Source: a bacterium
Lineage (GTDB): Bacteria > Cyanobacteriota > Vampirovibrionia > Gastranaerophilales > Gastranaerophilaceae
Direction of reading: 5' to 3'
Length of the DNA stretch: 43,223 bases
Assembly: GCA_017542305.1 (NCBI GenBank)
Contig: JAFXXK010000027.1
Location: 1-43,223 of the forward strand
Within the stretch, counting starts at the first letter, position 1; every line of letters begins with the position of its first letter. Position numbers and translations under genes: made by a program. Below the pieces are notes generated by a model. The model was not told where the DNA came from. It did not search any database and worked only from the letters and a program-made list of their open reading frames with translations. Shown here piece after piece: positions 23,591 through 31,972 of the stretch.

Positions 23591-25573
23591 TTACACAATA
23601 GTAGCCAATGACGGAGCAATAGCAATAAAGTGTCTGACTAAATCCGCATCCCACAATTTACCTGCACCCTCCTGAAGAATTTCGCAGGCTTTTTCTACGG
23701 ACATGCCTTTTCTGTAAGGTCTGTCGCTTATTAATGCGTGATATGTATCGGCAACTGCAACAATTTTAGCGGATAACGGTATTTCATCACCTTTTAACCC
23801 CTCAGGATAACCGCTTCCATCAATATGTTCGTGATGATATTTAACTATAGGAATAAGATGTGCCAATGCTTCATTTGGTGCAAGCACTTTTTCCGCACCG
23901 ATTACAGGGTGTTGTTTCATTATTTCCCATTCGTCACTTTCTAATTTACCCGGTTTTCTCAGAACACTTTCCGGAATACCGATTTTTCCTACGTCGTGAA
24001 GTAATCCGCCGAGTGTAATCTTCTGAACTTCGTCTTCTGGCAGGTTAATTGCCCTTGCTAATGCCTCGGCATATCTTGAAACGCTTGTGGAGTGACCCTT
24101 TGTATACGGGTCTTTCGCATCAATTGCACCTGCTAATGATGTAACCATTTCAATTAAGTGGTTTTGGGAAATAATCTCTTCGTTATTAAACTTGTGAACA
24201 AGCTCATCTTCAAAATTAATACCGAGTTGAGCGTGACGTTTTGCGATGACTTCAGCAAACGAATTTAATGCCGCATCGTCCCAGAAATTAAAATCTGAAG
24301 AACTTACGATAGCGGACATGCCTTCCTTGTAACCTCTTGCCTGAGAGATATACATAGCCTGCTCTGTTAATATAAGCAATTTTTCCTGATCTTTTGTGCT
24401 GTCAGGATAAGTTGAAATACCGACAGAAACTTTTACAGGTCCTACATCATCAATAAAGCAGCATGACAACGTATATGTAATATATTCTGCCAGATATTTA
24501 GCATCATCCGTAGATGTGTTGGGTAAGATAACGGCAATTTCATCTCCGCCGTATCTGCCGGCTTTATCATTAGAGCGCATATTTTGTTTGATTTTTTCAG
24601 CAAGAAGTTTAATAACTTCATCACCTTTTGCATGACCGAGTTCCCTGTTAATTTTTGAAATATTGTTTATGTCGAACATAACAATAGACAACGGAGTTTC
24701 TGTTTCTTCCGCTCTTGTAAGCTCGGTCGCCAGAATTTCCTGAAAACCTCTGTGATTATATAATCCTGTCAAATTATCCGCATTGGCATATTTATTTGTC
24801 TGTTCTCTCAATTCAATATTTTGTAAAAACATTGCTGCATAATTGGCAATGAATGACATCATTGTCATATTGCAGTCATCATTTTCTTTACCTATAATCA
24901 TAACCCCTACGGAACTATTTAATGATACCATCGGGATTAATATAGTTGTTGAATCTTTCAGATACGGTACGTTCAGGAATTTATTGCTCTTATTAACAAC
25001 CGTAGATGAACTTCTGAAACATTCAATTACCGGATTTTCATTTTCGGTTAAAAATATCTTTGAAGAATATTTGTTTCCGGTAGTACTTGTTAATTTCAGA
25101 TTTATACACTTGGATTTCTCATTATACATACCAAATGCAACAAAACTGCAGAATAATTTTTCCATAAATACGGTATTAAATGTATTTATCAAATCAGATA
25201 CCGTATTTTTACCGCATAAAGATGAATTTATATCTTTAATAACAGAAAAATAATCCACGGACTTGTGCGAAGCCGCCAGTGTATTTGTTAAATATCCGCC
25301 GTATAATTTATTTGAAGTAGTTCTTTTTGCCGGATTAATATTATTTATGGTAGCAACAATATCTCTGTTTCTTTCAAGCGGATTATCAACCGGTGAAATG
25401 TTTTTTGGCATTGAATCAGGTGCAGATATAGAAGCAGCTTTTGCAGCAGAAGTTCTCCTTCTCCGTTTTTCTGTCTGTTCGGAGGACGGCATGCTGTTTA
25501 TAGCTGACGGGTTAGAAACCTGTACGGCAGCCTCTGAGCCGGTATTCAGTTTTTTATTTTCATCTTTGCTCAA
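23591..25573 (-). CDS. GAF-GGDEF-HD-GYP bifunctional cyclic di-GMP protein
   Basis: The 660-aa product has a disordered basic N-terminus (1-90), a GAF-like domain (about 105-255), a GGDEF domain with GGDEI (342-346) and an I-site RSND (333-336), then a full HD-GYP domain: KGH (492-494), HD (526-527), HHEHIDGSGYP (580-590) and VADTYHAL. HD-GYP domains hydrolyse cyclic di-GMP. The cyclase site has Ile in place of Phe, which still may be active. It has the same domain order as the protein at 19049, so they are paralogues. The likely start is a TTG at 25573, with GGGAAAG upstream; an ATG at residue 28 is an alternative. A leader of about 80 bases precedes it. Confidence 0.92.
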   Translation of the reverse strand: MSKDENKKLNTGSEAAVQVSNPSAINSMPSSEQTEKRRRRTSAAKAASISAPDSMPKNISPVDNPLERNRDIVATINNINPAKRTTSNKLYGGYLTNTLAASHKSVDYFSVIKDINSSLCGKNTVSDLINTFNTVFMEKLFCSFVAFGMYNEKSKCINLKLTSTTGNKYSSKIFLTENENPVIECFRSSSTVVNKSNKFLNVPYLKDSTTILIPMVSLNSSVGVMIIGKENDDCNMTMMSFIANYAAMFLQNIELREQTNKYANADNLTGLYNHRGFQEILATELTRAEETETPLSIVMFDINNISKINRELGHAKGDEVIKLLAEKIKQNMRSNDKAGRYGGDEIAVILPNTSTDDAKYLAEYITYTLSCCFIDDVGPVKVSVGISTYPDSTKDQEKLLILTEQAMYISQARGYKEGMSAIVSSSDFNFWDDAALNSFAEVIAKRHAQLGINFEDELVHKFNNEEIISQNHLIEMVTSLAGAIDAKDPYTKGHSTSVSRYAEALARAINLPEDEVQKITLGGLLHDVGKIGIPESVLRKPGKLESDEWEIMKQHPVIGAEKVLAPNEALAHLIPIVKYHHEHIDGSGYPEGLKGDEIPLSAKIVAVADTYHALISDRPYRKGMSVEKACEILQEGAGKLWDADLVRHFIAIAPSLATIV

Positions 25574-25659
25574 ATTTTCTTTCCCGATTCGTTGACTTTA
25601 AAACCTGTAAATTTCATTTGTTGACAAAATCATGAATGAATTTTACATTCCTTAAAGTA

Positions 25660-25689
25660 ATTCTACACCAAACTTGTCTGATATGACAA
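25660..25689 (-). promoter_or_regulatory. Promoter of the 23591-25573 gene
   Basis: On the minus strand: TTGTCA (25689-25684), an 18-base spacer and TAGAAT (25665-25660), with TG directly before the -10. It is upstream of a TTG start codon. Confidence 0.45.
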
Positions 25690-25904
25690 TCCATCATCCG
25701 TATGGATAACGTTATCAATCCTTTCTCACAATATTATATTACTACATTAGTAGTATAACTCTAAAATCCTTTTTTTTAAACCCTTTTTGAGAAAATGTTT
25801 ACAATAAAAGGTTCATTTTATTTCAAAACTGCGTAATAGTGAAGTTTATCACGATTTTAATTTTTAACTTATGTAACATTTTTGTTATAAGTTTAAAGAT
25901 TTTG
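25690..25904. other. Divergent intergenic stretch with two small inverted repeats
   Basis: The 380-base gap between 25574 and 25953 holds no gene that I can support. It contains ATCCAT/ATGGAT (25689-25694 and 25702-25707, partly overlapping the -35 of the minus-strand gene) and TACTAC/GTAGTA (25740-25745 and 25750-25755, followed 13 bases later by a T run). The first could be an operator, the second a weak terminator or regulator site. The rest is plain AT-rich sequence. Confidence 0.35.
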
Positions 25905-25916
25905 GGTATATATACC
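25905..25916. promoter_or_regulatory. Perfect 12-bp palindrome upstream of the 54-aa gene
   Basis: GGTATATATACC lies about 38 bases before the ATG at 25954, within the expected promoter area (TATAAA at 25918-25923). It could be a repressor site, or partly the -10 region itself. Confidence 0.35.
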
Positions 25917-25953
25917 GTATAAAAACTTGTGAAGTTTTTAAGGAGATTTTTCT

Positions 25954-26118
25954 ATGAGTTATGAACATTTGATTACTGAAAACAAAAGAGAAGCAAATTA
26001 TGAAAATTTGCAGGAAGATTTGAATAAAGTTGAATCATTTATTAATAAATGCCTTCAAATGATTTGCGAATGCACAAGCACTATGGCAGAAAAAGAGTAT
26101 AACGTTACCTCGATGTAA
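25954..26118 (+). CDS. 54-aa acidic helical protein
   Basis: This short reading frame has a very good Shine-Dalgarno (TTAAGGAG) about eight bases before the ATG and a stop at 26116-26118. The product starts MSYEHLITENKREANYENL and looks like one or two amphipathic helices, with three cysteines close together (about 33, 38 and 40). Nothing in it identifies a function. The strong ribosome site, a separate promoter area and helical periodicity argue that it is real. A short stem (CGTTAC/GTAACG, 26103-26120) covers the stop but has no T run. Confidence 0.6.
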   Translation: MSYEHLITENKREANYENLQEDLNKVESFINKCLQMICECTSTMAEKEYNVTSM

Positions 26119-26153
26119 CGGGGATTTAAGAGTTAAAAGTTTAAAGTTTTCCA

Positions 26154-26162
26154 TGCTATGAT
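26154..26162 (+). promoter_or_regulatory. Extended -10 box directly before the 26169 gene (leaderless start)
   Basis: TGCTATGAT (26154-26162) is an extended -10; six bases then lead into the ATG at 26169, with no Shine-Dalgarno. Confidence 0.5.
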
Positions 26163-26168
26163 TTAAGC

Positions 26169-27095
26169 ATGGAAAACTTTTTATTGGAGGTCAGAAAATT
26201 TATTCTCTCAAAAATTTTGAGAAAACATTACTATCGTACGGGGAAATGTAAAGCGTGCGGCAAATGCTGCACAAAAATTTATGTAAAACATTTCAAACAC
26301 GTTATTCAGGACGAGGAAGAATTTAAAAAACTCCAATATTTACACAGATTTTATACATATCTGAAAGTTATTGATAAAGATGAGACAGGGCTGGTATTTG
26401 AATGTCAGAATCTTGATCCCGAAACTCATAAATGTAAAATCCATAAATCCCGTCCGGGAATTTGCCGGAGATATCCGCAGGAAGAACTGTTTTCAATGGG
26501 CGGAGCATTGTCGGATGACTGCGGATACAAAATGGTGCCGATAGTCCCGTTTTCAAAAGTCATGGATAAAATGGCAAAAAAGAAACATATAATATTTTTA
26601 ATTTTATCAGGACTGACACTGCTGCCTGTCTGCGCATATAACGGCTTTTCCGATGAATTTATTGAAAAATTCCAAACCTGTTCTATATACGGAGAGGAAA
26701 ATTCCTTAAATAACAAGGGTACCGTTTTTAATGATATGAAATTTTTCACAAAAGAAAATTCTGACACCTGCCATTATCATCAAATAATTTGGTCAACATA
26801 CGGCACTATAGATTTACAATGCAGATTTAATATGGAGCAGGTTACCGAGCTTTATAACACAATGAAAGAACATAATCCGCCTTATCAATATTCAAAAAAA
26901 GCAGAGGACTTGTGGAATAAATATGTAAATGATTCAAACGTCTGCAAAACCGATATAAAAACTTTTTGGGAGGGCAAACCGCTTGTACCCGAACAATATC
27001 TTCCGTATCAATGGACAACCATAAAAACAGATAAATCCGAAAATCCGGAAAAAACAGATGAAAATGAACAAAAAACACCGAATACCGATAATTAA
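26169..27095 (+). CDS. YkgJ-type cysteine-cluster protein fused to a signal-anchor and secreted Cys domain
   Basis: The 308-aa product joins two parts. Residues 1-130 are a YkgJ/CxxCxxCC-type metal-binding protein: CKACGKCC (27-34), C79, C89, C99 with RPGICRRYP, and C118. This family is thought to bind zinc or an iron-sulfur centre. Residues 135-157 (MAKKKHIIFLILSGLTLLPV) read like a signal peptide, followed by a Cys-containing domain (170, 201, 218, 259) and a polar tail. The second part resembles the secreted 129-aa protein at 6522. As one chain it would be a cytoplasmic metal domain, a membrane helix and an outside domain. Alternatively the ATG at 26571 starts a second protein inside the same frame. 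The first start is six bases after an extended -10 box. Confidence 0.75.
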   Translation: MENFLLEVRKFILSKILRKHYYRTGKCKACGKCCTKIYVKHFKHVIQDEEEFKKLQYLHRFYTYLKVIDKDETGLVFECQNLDPETHKCKIHKSRPGICRRYPQEELFSMGGALSDDCGYKMVPIVPFSKVMDKMAKKKHIIFLILSGLTLLPVCAYNGFSDEFIEKFQTCSIYGEENSLNNKGTVFNDMKFFTKENSDTCHYHQIIWSTYGTIDLQCRFNMEQVTELYNTMKEHNPPYQYSKKAEDLWNKYVNDSNVCKTDIKTFWEGKPLVPEQYLPYQWTTIKTDKSENPEKTDENEQKTPNTDN

Positions 27096-27125
27096 AATTT
27101 ATTATCATCCGAGCGTAAATTCCGT

Positions 27126-27154
27126 TTGACGGTAATAACTGTTCATGATAGCAT
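27126..27154 (+). promoter_or_regulatory. Promoter of ilvC
   Basis: TTGACG (27126-27131), a 17-base spacer and TAGCAT (27149-27154), with TGA before it (extended -10). The leader is about 20 bases and contains GTGAGG seven bases before the ATG. No attenuator is visible. Confidence 0.5.
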
Positions 27155-27180
27155 TGTCGTGAAATGTGTGAGGTTTTGTT

Positions 27181-28206
27181 ATGGATAAATTAAAAATTTA
27201 TTTGGACAAGGATATTAATACGGAGCTTATTAAGTCTAAGAAAATCGCCATCATAGGTTTTGGTTCACAGGGATACGGACAGTCAACATGCCTGAAAGAC
27301 AGCGGGTGTAATGTAGTTTTGGGACTAAGACTCGGCGGAAATTCCGATATAAAAGCGCGTGATTACGGATTTGAAACAATGACAATAGAAGATGCCGTAA
27401 AATGGGCTGATATAGTTCAAATTCTTATTCCTGACGAAATCCAGTCAGAAGTTTATGAAAGACAAATTTTGCCGTACCTCAGAAACGGACAATATTTAAT
27501 GTTCTCTCACGGTTTTAATATTCATTACAAAAAGATTATTGCACCCGAAGGGGTTAACGTTATTATGGTTGCGCCCAAAGGTCCGGGGCATACGGTCAGA
27601 AGTGAATATCTGCTTGACAGAGGTGTTCCTTGTTTAGTTGCCGTATATCAGGATCCGACAGGAGATTCAAAAGATATAGCACTTTCTTATGCTTCCGCTA
27701 TAGGGGCAGGACGTGCCGGTATCATTGAAACGACCTTCAGAGAAGAAACCGAAACGGATTTATTCGGGGAACAAGCCGTAATTTGCGGCGGAGTTTCAGC
27801 CCTTATCAAAACAGGATTTGAAGTCCTTGTTGATGCAGGATATTCACCATATATGGCATATTTTGAAGTTTTGCACGAAATGAAATTGCTCGTTGATTTG
27901 ATTAATCAGGGCGGACTTGCCGATATGAGATATTCTATTTCTAATACTGCTGAATACGGTGATATGACAAGAGGTCCTAAAGTTATCGGTGAACAGTCAC
28001 GTCAGGCAATGAAAAGTTTACTAAAAGATATTCAGTCGGGAGCTTTTGCCGATGAATTTATGGGCGAAATGAAATCGGGATGCCATAAATTTAACAAACT
28101 GAGAAAAGAAAATGCAGACCACTTGATAGAAAGAGTCGGGGCGGAAATTCGTTCTTCTTTCAAATGGAATAACGATAACAGAATTATTGACAGAAACAAA
28201 AATTAG
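27181..28206 (+). CDS. ilvC: Ketol-acid reductoisomerase IlvC
   Basis: IlvC converts acetolactate or acetohydroxybutyrate to the dihydroxy acid in valine, leucine and isoleucine synthesis, using NAD(P)H and Mg2+. The 341-aa length is that of the short class I enzyme. The Rossmann motif GFGSQG is at 26-31 and the cofactor loop has LRLGGNS (about 49-55; Arg and Ser suggest NADPH). Further motifs are MVAPKGPGHTVRSEY, DLFGEQAVICGG with its metal-binding Asp/Glu, and YSISNTAEYGD. No other ilv gene is adjacent; a YhaM-like gene follows after nine bases. Confidence 0.96.
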   Translation: MDKLKIYLDKDINTELIKSKKIAIIGFGSQGYGQSTCLKDSGCNVVLGLRLGGNSDIKARDYGFETMTIEDAVKWADIVQILIPDEIQSEVYERQILPYLRNGQYLMFSHGFNIHYKKIIAPEGVNVIMVAPKGPGHTVRSEYLLDRGVPCLVAVYQDPTGDSKDIALSYASAIGAGRAGIIETTFREETETDLFGEQAVICGGVSALIKTGFEVLVDAGYSPYMAYFEVLHEMKLLVDLINQGGLADMRYSISNTAEYGDMTRGPKVIGEQSRQAMKSLLKDIQSGAFADEFMGEMKSGCHKFNKLRKENADHLIERVGAEIRSSFKWNNDNRIIDRNKN

Positions 28207-28215
28207 GAGTTAAAA

Positions 28216-29049
28216 ATGTTCAGTACAGATGTTGAATATGAAATAATAGCATACTCGGTTGGCGACACTAAAGCCGGTACAAAAATGGGAAAGATGCAGC
28301 TTAAAAACTTGCAGGACGAATCGGTTTTGAACTGTATTCTGTGGGAAGAAACATTAAACCGTTATGACAGCAAGGCTTTCAGAACAGGTAATATCGTTAA
28401 GCTTATTACAGCATCTTTCAATGAAAAATTCAACAACTGTCTTGTTACAACGTTTTCCGTAGAAAAAGAAGCAAAAACAGGTCTTGATGAAGCTCAGAGA
28501 GAACAGTATTATCAGGCTTTAATGGATTACATCAATAAAATAAACGACGAAAAATTAAACAGTTTTCTTATGCGCTTTTTTATGGAGCATAAAGAGAAAA
28601 TTAAAATTGCACCTGCGGCTAAAATTATGCACCATAACTATATAGGCGGTTTAATGGTTCATACTTTGGAATGTCTGCAGTATGCAGAAGCCAATATGGA
28701 AATGAGTATTTATAAATTTAATCAGGATAACATTTTTGCTGCCTGCATTTTGCACGATATAGGTAAAATTTTTGAATACAAAATTGACCTTGAATCAGGT
28801 CTGATAGACTATGAAGAAGATTTCAGAAAAGAATGGATTACTCATTCACAGTACGGATTTTCAATTTGTATGAACGAAGGCTTCAAAGAAGTTGCGAAAA
28901 TGATAGCCGCACACCATGGCAGAAGCGACTGGGGAGCAATCATTGACCTTGATCAAAAAGACCTTGAACCCGAATTGTATTTTATTCACCTTATCGACAA
29001 TTTATCGGCAAAATTCGGAAAAATTAACGTATCCCTTTTGGATAATTAA
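28216..29049 (+). CDS. YhaM-like 3'-5' exoribonuclease (OB-fold plus HD domain)
   Basis: The 277-aa product has an N-terminal OB-fold nucleic-acid-binding domain (about 1-85) and a C-terminal HD domain with MHHNYIGGLMVHTLE (about 138-152), LHDIGKIFEY (about 179-188), then a paired HH near 232-233 and D about 260. This is the YhaM/CBF1 layout, an exonuclease that trims RNA (and some DNA) with divalent metal. The length is a little shorter than YhaM of Firmicutes (about 314 aa). AGGAG lies before the ATG. It sits between ilvC and the glycosyltransferase block and may share the ilvC message. Confidence 0.88.
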   Translation: MFSTDVEYEIIAYSVGDTKAGTKMGKMQLKNLQDESVLNCILWEETLNRYDSKAFRTGNIVKLITASFNEKFNNCLVTTFSVEKEAKTGLDEAQREQYYQALMDYINKINDEKLNSFLMRFFMEHKEKIKIAPAAKIMHHNYIGGLMVHTLECLQYAEANMEMSIYKFNQDNIFAACILHDIGKIFEYKIDLESGLIDYEEDFRKEWITHSQYGFSICMNEGFKEVAKMIAAHHGRSDWGAIIDLDQKDLEPELYFIHLIDNLSAKFGKINVSLLDN

Positions 29050-29061
29050 TAAGGCAATATT

Positions 29062-29982
29062 ATGGCAAAAGTTTCTGTAATTATACCTGTTTATAACGTA
29101 GAAAACTATTTACGGAAATGTCTTGATAGTGTAGTTAATCAGACATTACAAGATATTGAAATCATTTGTATAAATGACGGCTCAACCGATAATTCATTGC
29201 AAATATTAAATGAATATGCCCAAAAAGATAACAGAATTATTGTTATTAATAAAGAAAATCAGGGAGTTTCCGCTGCCCGTAATGACGGAATTGAAAAAGC
29301 AGGCGGTGAATTTATAATGTTCCTTGACTCAGATGATTACTTTATGCCGGAAGCCTGTGAAATTGCTTATAATTCCGTATCGGATAAATATGATATAGGA
29401 ATTTTCGGTCATTACATATTAAAAGGGAAAAAGCTGAAACAAAAACCCGTAGACGGAGTTCCGGCGGATTCCATAAATATTTGGGATAAAATTTTCAGAA
29501 CATCATTCATAAAAGAAAACAATATTACGTTTCCGACTCAAATAACTACGGCAGAGGATATAATTTTTTCTTATGAATTGAACTTCCGTAACCCTGAAAC
29601 CATTTTCATAGACGAATTACTGATAGTATATCGTGATGCCCGTTCGGGTTCATCTACGGAAAACAAGCTTAAACAGGTGCAAACGGATGTAGAAGCATTT
29701 GAATATTTTACAGATAAGGAAATTTTTAAATCACAATCTGATGAAAATAAACTCAAAGTTGTTGATAAATTTTCATCCATAATCGGCTGGCTTGCTACAA
29801 AGGCAGATACAAAAGAAAAACAGGAAAATGTCAAAGAATTATTGCAAAAATATTGCTCAATTACTGAAAAAATCTTAACCCTTGAAACTTTGACAAATAT
29901 ACCGTCATATCAGACATGCAAAAATCCAAAATTTAAAAACCCGAATATATTAAAAACCGTATTTTCTTTCTTAAAAAAATAA
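29062..29982 (+). CDS. Family 2 glycosyltransferase
   Basis: The 306-aa product begins KVSVIIPVYNVENYLRKCL and has the GT-A fold signatures INDGSTDNS (about 38-46), ARNDGIEKAGGEF (about 73-85) and the metal-binding LDSDDYF (about 88-94). It transfers a sugar from a nucleotide sugar, probably onto a surface polysaccharide or lipid carrier at the cytoplasmic side of the membrane; the sugar cannot be told. It is a close paralogue of the enzyme at 31960. A weak stem (AATGT/ACATT, 29981-29994) follows the stop. Confidence 0.92.
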   Translation: MAKVSVIIPVYNVENYLRKCLDSVVNQTLQDIEIICINDGSTDNSLQILNEYAQKDNRIIVINKENQGVSAARNDGIEKAGGEFIMFLDSDDYFMPEACEIAYNSVSDKYDIGIFGHYILKGKKLKQKPVDGVPADSINIWDKIFRTSFIKENNITFPTQITTAEDIIFSYELNFRNPETIFIDELLIVYRDARSGSSTENKLKQVQTDVEAFEYFTDKEIFKSQSDENKLKVVDKFSSIIGWLATKADTKEKQENVKELLQKYCSITEKILTLETLTNIPSYQTCKNPKFKNPNILKTVFSFLKK

Positions 29983-30050
29983 TGTTAAGACATTGATATT
30001 TTATCCCCGAAATTATTCTATTTTTAAAGTTATCAGAACGTTATAATTGC

Positions 30051-30079
30051 TTGACATGTCGGTTTTTATAAGATATATT
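30051..30079 (+). promoter_or_regulatory. Near-consensus promoter with a long leader for the TagF-like operon
   Basis: TTGACA (30051-30056), a 17-base spacer and TATATT (30074-30079). Transcription would begin near 30087, giving an untranslated leader of about 175 bases before the TTG start at 30264. Confidence 0.65.
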
Positions 30080-30185
30080 GACTATTGTTAGGTATATATA
30101 AGAAGTAGGACATATTATACAGCGAGTTTTTCGGAAGTAGTATCTATGCTGCAATTTATTTAGAATATTTATATTCAACAGAATG

Positions 30186-30236
30186 CGGTTATTCTTCTAA
30201 AAATATAACATCTTAAAATTTGTTGAAGAATACCGG
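30186..30236 (+). promoter_or_regulatory. Leader hairpin upstream of the TagF-like gene
   Basis: CGGTTATTCTTC (30186-30197) pairs with GAAGAATACCG (30225-30235) in an 11-bp stem with one bulged base and a 27-base loop. It ends about 14 bases before the Shine-Dalgarno AAGGG. There is no T run, so it is not a simple terminator; it may be a regulatory leader element. No known riboswitch class is recognised. Confidence 0.5.
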
Positions 30237-30263
30237 AAAACTACAGGATAAAGGGATAATAAA

Positions 30264-31538
30264 TTGTTAAGTTCACTAATAAAAAGAGATGATGATGCAG
30301 CTCACTTAAGAATAAATATTTGCGGGATAAAATTCAGTAAAAAACGTAATGTTGAGCTGAGTTATAAGAAATCTCAGAAAAACTACTGTAAAATACTAAA
30401 TAAACTAAAACAGGAAGTAAAAACCAGACCGTTAAGAGTAATATTTCTTGTTACCGAAAAACAAAAATGGGGATATCAGTCATTATATGAAAACTTCTTA
30501 GCAGATAAACATTTTGAACCCATTATAGTTGCAAGCTGCGTCACTGCAAAACATGAAATTAATGAAGAAGAAAGATGCAGTGTTGAAGAGAATATCGAGT
30601 TTTTCAAAGAAAAAGGAATAAATGTTGAGAAAGCATATATAGATAATGAATATATTGATTTAACAACATTTAATCCTGATATTATTTTTTATCAGCAGCC
30701 TTGGGGAATGCCGGAATTACATTCTCCGTACAGAATGTCAAAATATGCATTATGCTGCTATTGCAGTTATAGTATTGCAGCAACCAAAGCCGGAAGTAAA
30801 AATAATCCTATATTTTTCTATAATATCTGGAAATACTTTTTGGCACACGAATGTATGATAGAAGAAACCGAAAGCTGGATGGAATATAATACCGAAGCCC
30901 TTAAGGTAACAGGACATCCGAAACTTGATGTATACCAAAATTATAAAGCAGATACATTTAAACAGGACAAGCATTATGTTATTTATGCTCCGCATTTTTC
31001 CGTAGGTAAATCTTTATTGAATTTCGGAACATTTGATTGGAGCGGACAGTTTATGCTTGATTGGGCAAAATCTCATCCTGAAATTAATTGGGTCTTTAAA
31101 CCACATCCAAAATTGAAATCATACTTTTCAAAAATTGATTATATGACAGAAGAGGAAATAAACAATTATTTTGATGAATGGGCTAAAATAGGTTTGGTAT
31201 ATGAAAGCGGAGATTACTTTGATATCTTCAAAGATTCTGATGCAATGATAACGGATTGCGGCTCGTTTTGTACCGAATATTTCTTTACCGGCAAGCCACT
31301 GTTCCATCTGATTTCAGAAAACAGCAAACCACACAGCGCATTAAACAGAATGGTAAATGCTAATCATTACAGCATATACAATAAAGAAACATTAGAAAAA
31401 TATTTGGAAGAAATTCTTTTAAAGAAGAATGACTTTTTAAAAGAAACAAGGAAAAGAGCTTTAAAAGAAATTTTCAAAGATAACGGAAATAGTGCTCAAA
31501 ACATTATTGATTATATAAAAGGGGAACTCGAGATATGA
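30264..31538 (+). CDS. CDP-glycerol glycerophosphotransferase family protein (TagB/TagF-like)
   Basis: The 424-aa product belongs to the family that transfers glycerol phosphate (or a related polyol phosphate) from its CDP form to a growing surface polymer. Motifs are GHPKLD (217-222), YAPHF (241-245), FKPHPKLK (278-285) and DCGSFCTEYFFTGKP (331-345), matching the catalytic C-terminal domain of TagF. There is no membrane helix; these enzymes attach to the inner face of the membrane through basic helices. The start is TTG, with AAGGG eight or nine bases before it. The cytidylyltransferase overlaps by four bases, which supports CDP-glycerol as substrate. Confidence 0.88.
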   Translation: MLSSLIKRDDDAAHLRINICGIKFSKKRNVELSYKKSQKNYCKILNKLKQEVKTRPLRVIFLVTEKQKWGYQSLYENFLADKHFEPIIVASCVTAKHEINEEERCSVEENIEFFKEKGINVEKAYIDNEYIDLTTFNPDIIFYQQPWGMPELHSPYRMSKYALCCYCSYSIAATKAGSKNNPIFFYNIWKYFLAHECMIEETESWMEYNTEALKVTGHPKLDVYQNYKADTFKQDKHYVIYAPHFSVGKSLLNFGTFDWSGQFMLDWAKSHPEINWVFKPHPKLKSYFSKIDYMTEEEINNYFDEWAKIGLVYESGDYFDIFKDSDAMITDCGSFCTEYFFTGKPLFHLISENSKPHSALNRMVNANHYSIYNKETLEKYLEEILLKKNDFLKETRKRALKEIFKDNGNSAQNIIDYIKGELEI

Positions 31539-31972
31539 TTATAGGTTATACAACAGGAGTATATGACTTGTTTCATATAGGTCATCTGAATTTACTGAAA
31601 AATGCAAAAGCTCACTGTGACCATCTTATAGTAGGTGTAACATCAGACGAAGCCGCATTATATAAAAATAAAAAACCGTTCATTCCACAGGATGAAAGAA
31701 TGGCAATAGTAAGTGCAATAAAATATGTAGATGAAGTAGTTTTACAGGAAGATTTAGACAAAGTAAAAGCGTGGGATAAATATCATTATGATGTATTATT
31801 TGTAGGCTCTGACTGGCAGGGAACGGACAAATGGAACAGATACGAGGCAGAATTAAAAGAAAAGGGTGCCAAAGTTATTTATCTGCCGTATACCAAAACA
31901 ACAAGTTCAACAATACTTCAAAACACTATCAGAAATTTCAATGAAAAGTGTGAGGTTGTATGCCAAAAGTAA
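31535..31972 (+). CDS. tagD: Glycerol-3-phosphate cytidylyltransferase (TagD-like)
   Basis: The 145-aa product makes CDP-glycerol from CTP and glycerol 3-phosphate. It has GVYDLFHIGH (8-17) with the HxGH signature, and the downstream RYEAELKEKGAKVIYLP and TKTTSSTI stretch (the TTSSTI element is the family's second motif). It overlaps the TagF-like gene by four bases and the next glycosyltransferase by 13, so the three are translated together. Confidence 0.9.
   Translation: MIIGYTTGVYDLFHIGHLNLLKNAKAHCDHLIVGVTSDEAALYKNKKPFIPQDERMAIVSAIKYVDEVVLQEDLDKVKAWDKYHYDVLFVGSDWQGTDKWNRYEAELKEKGAKVIYLPYTKTTSSTILQNTIRNFNEKCEVVCQK

Noticed and set aside
26103-26120. Stem CGTTAC/GTAACG as a terminator of the 54-aa gene
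   Set aside because: Only six pairs and no T run follows.
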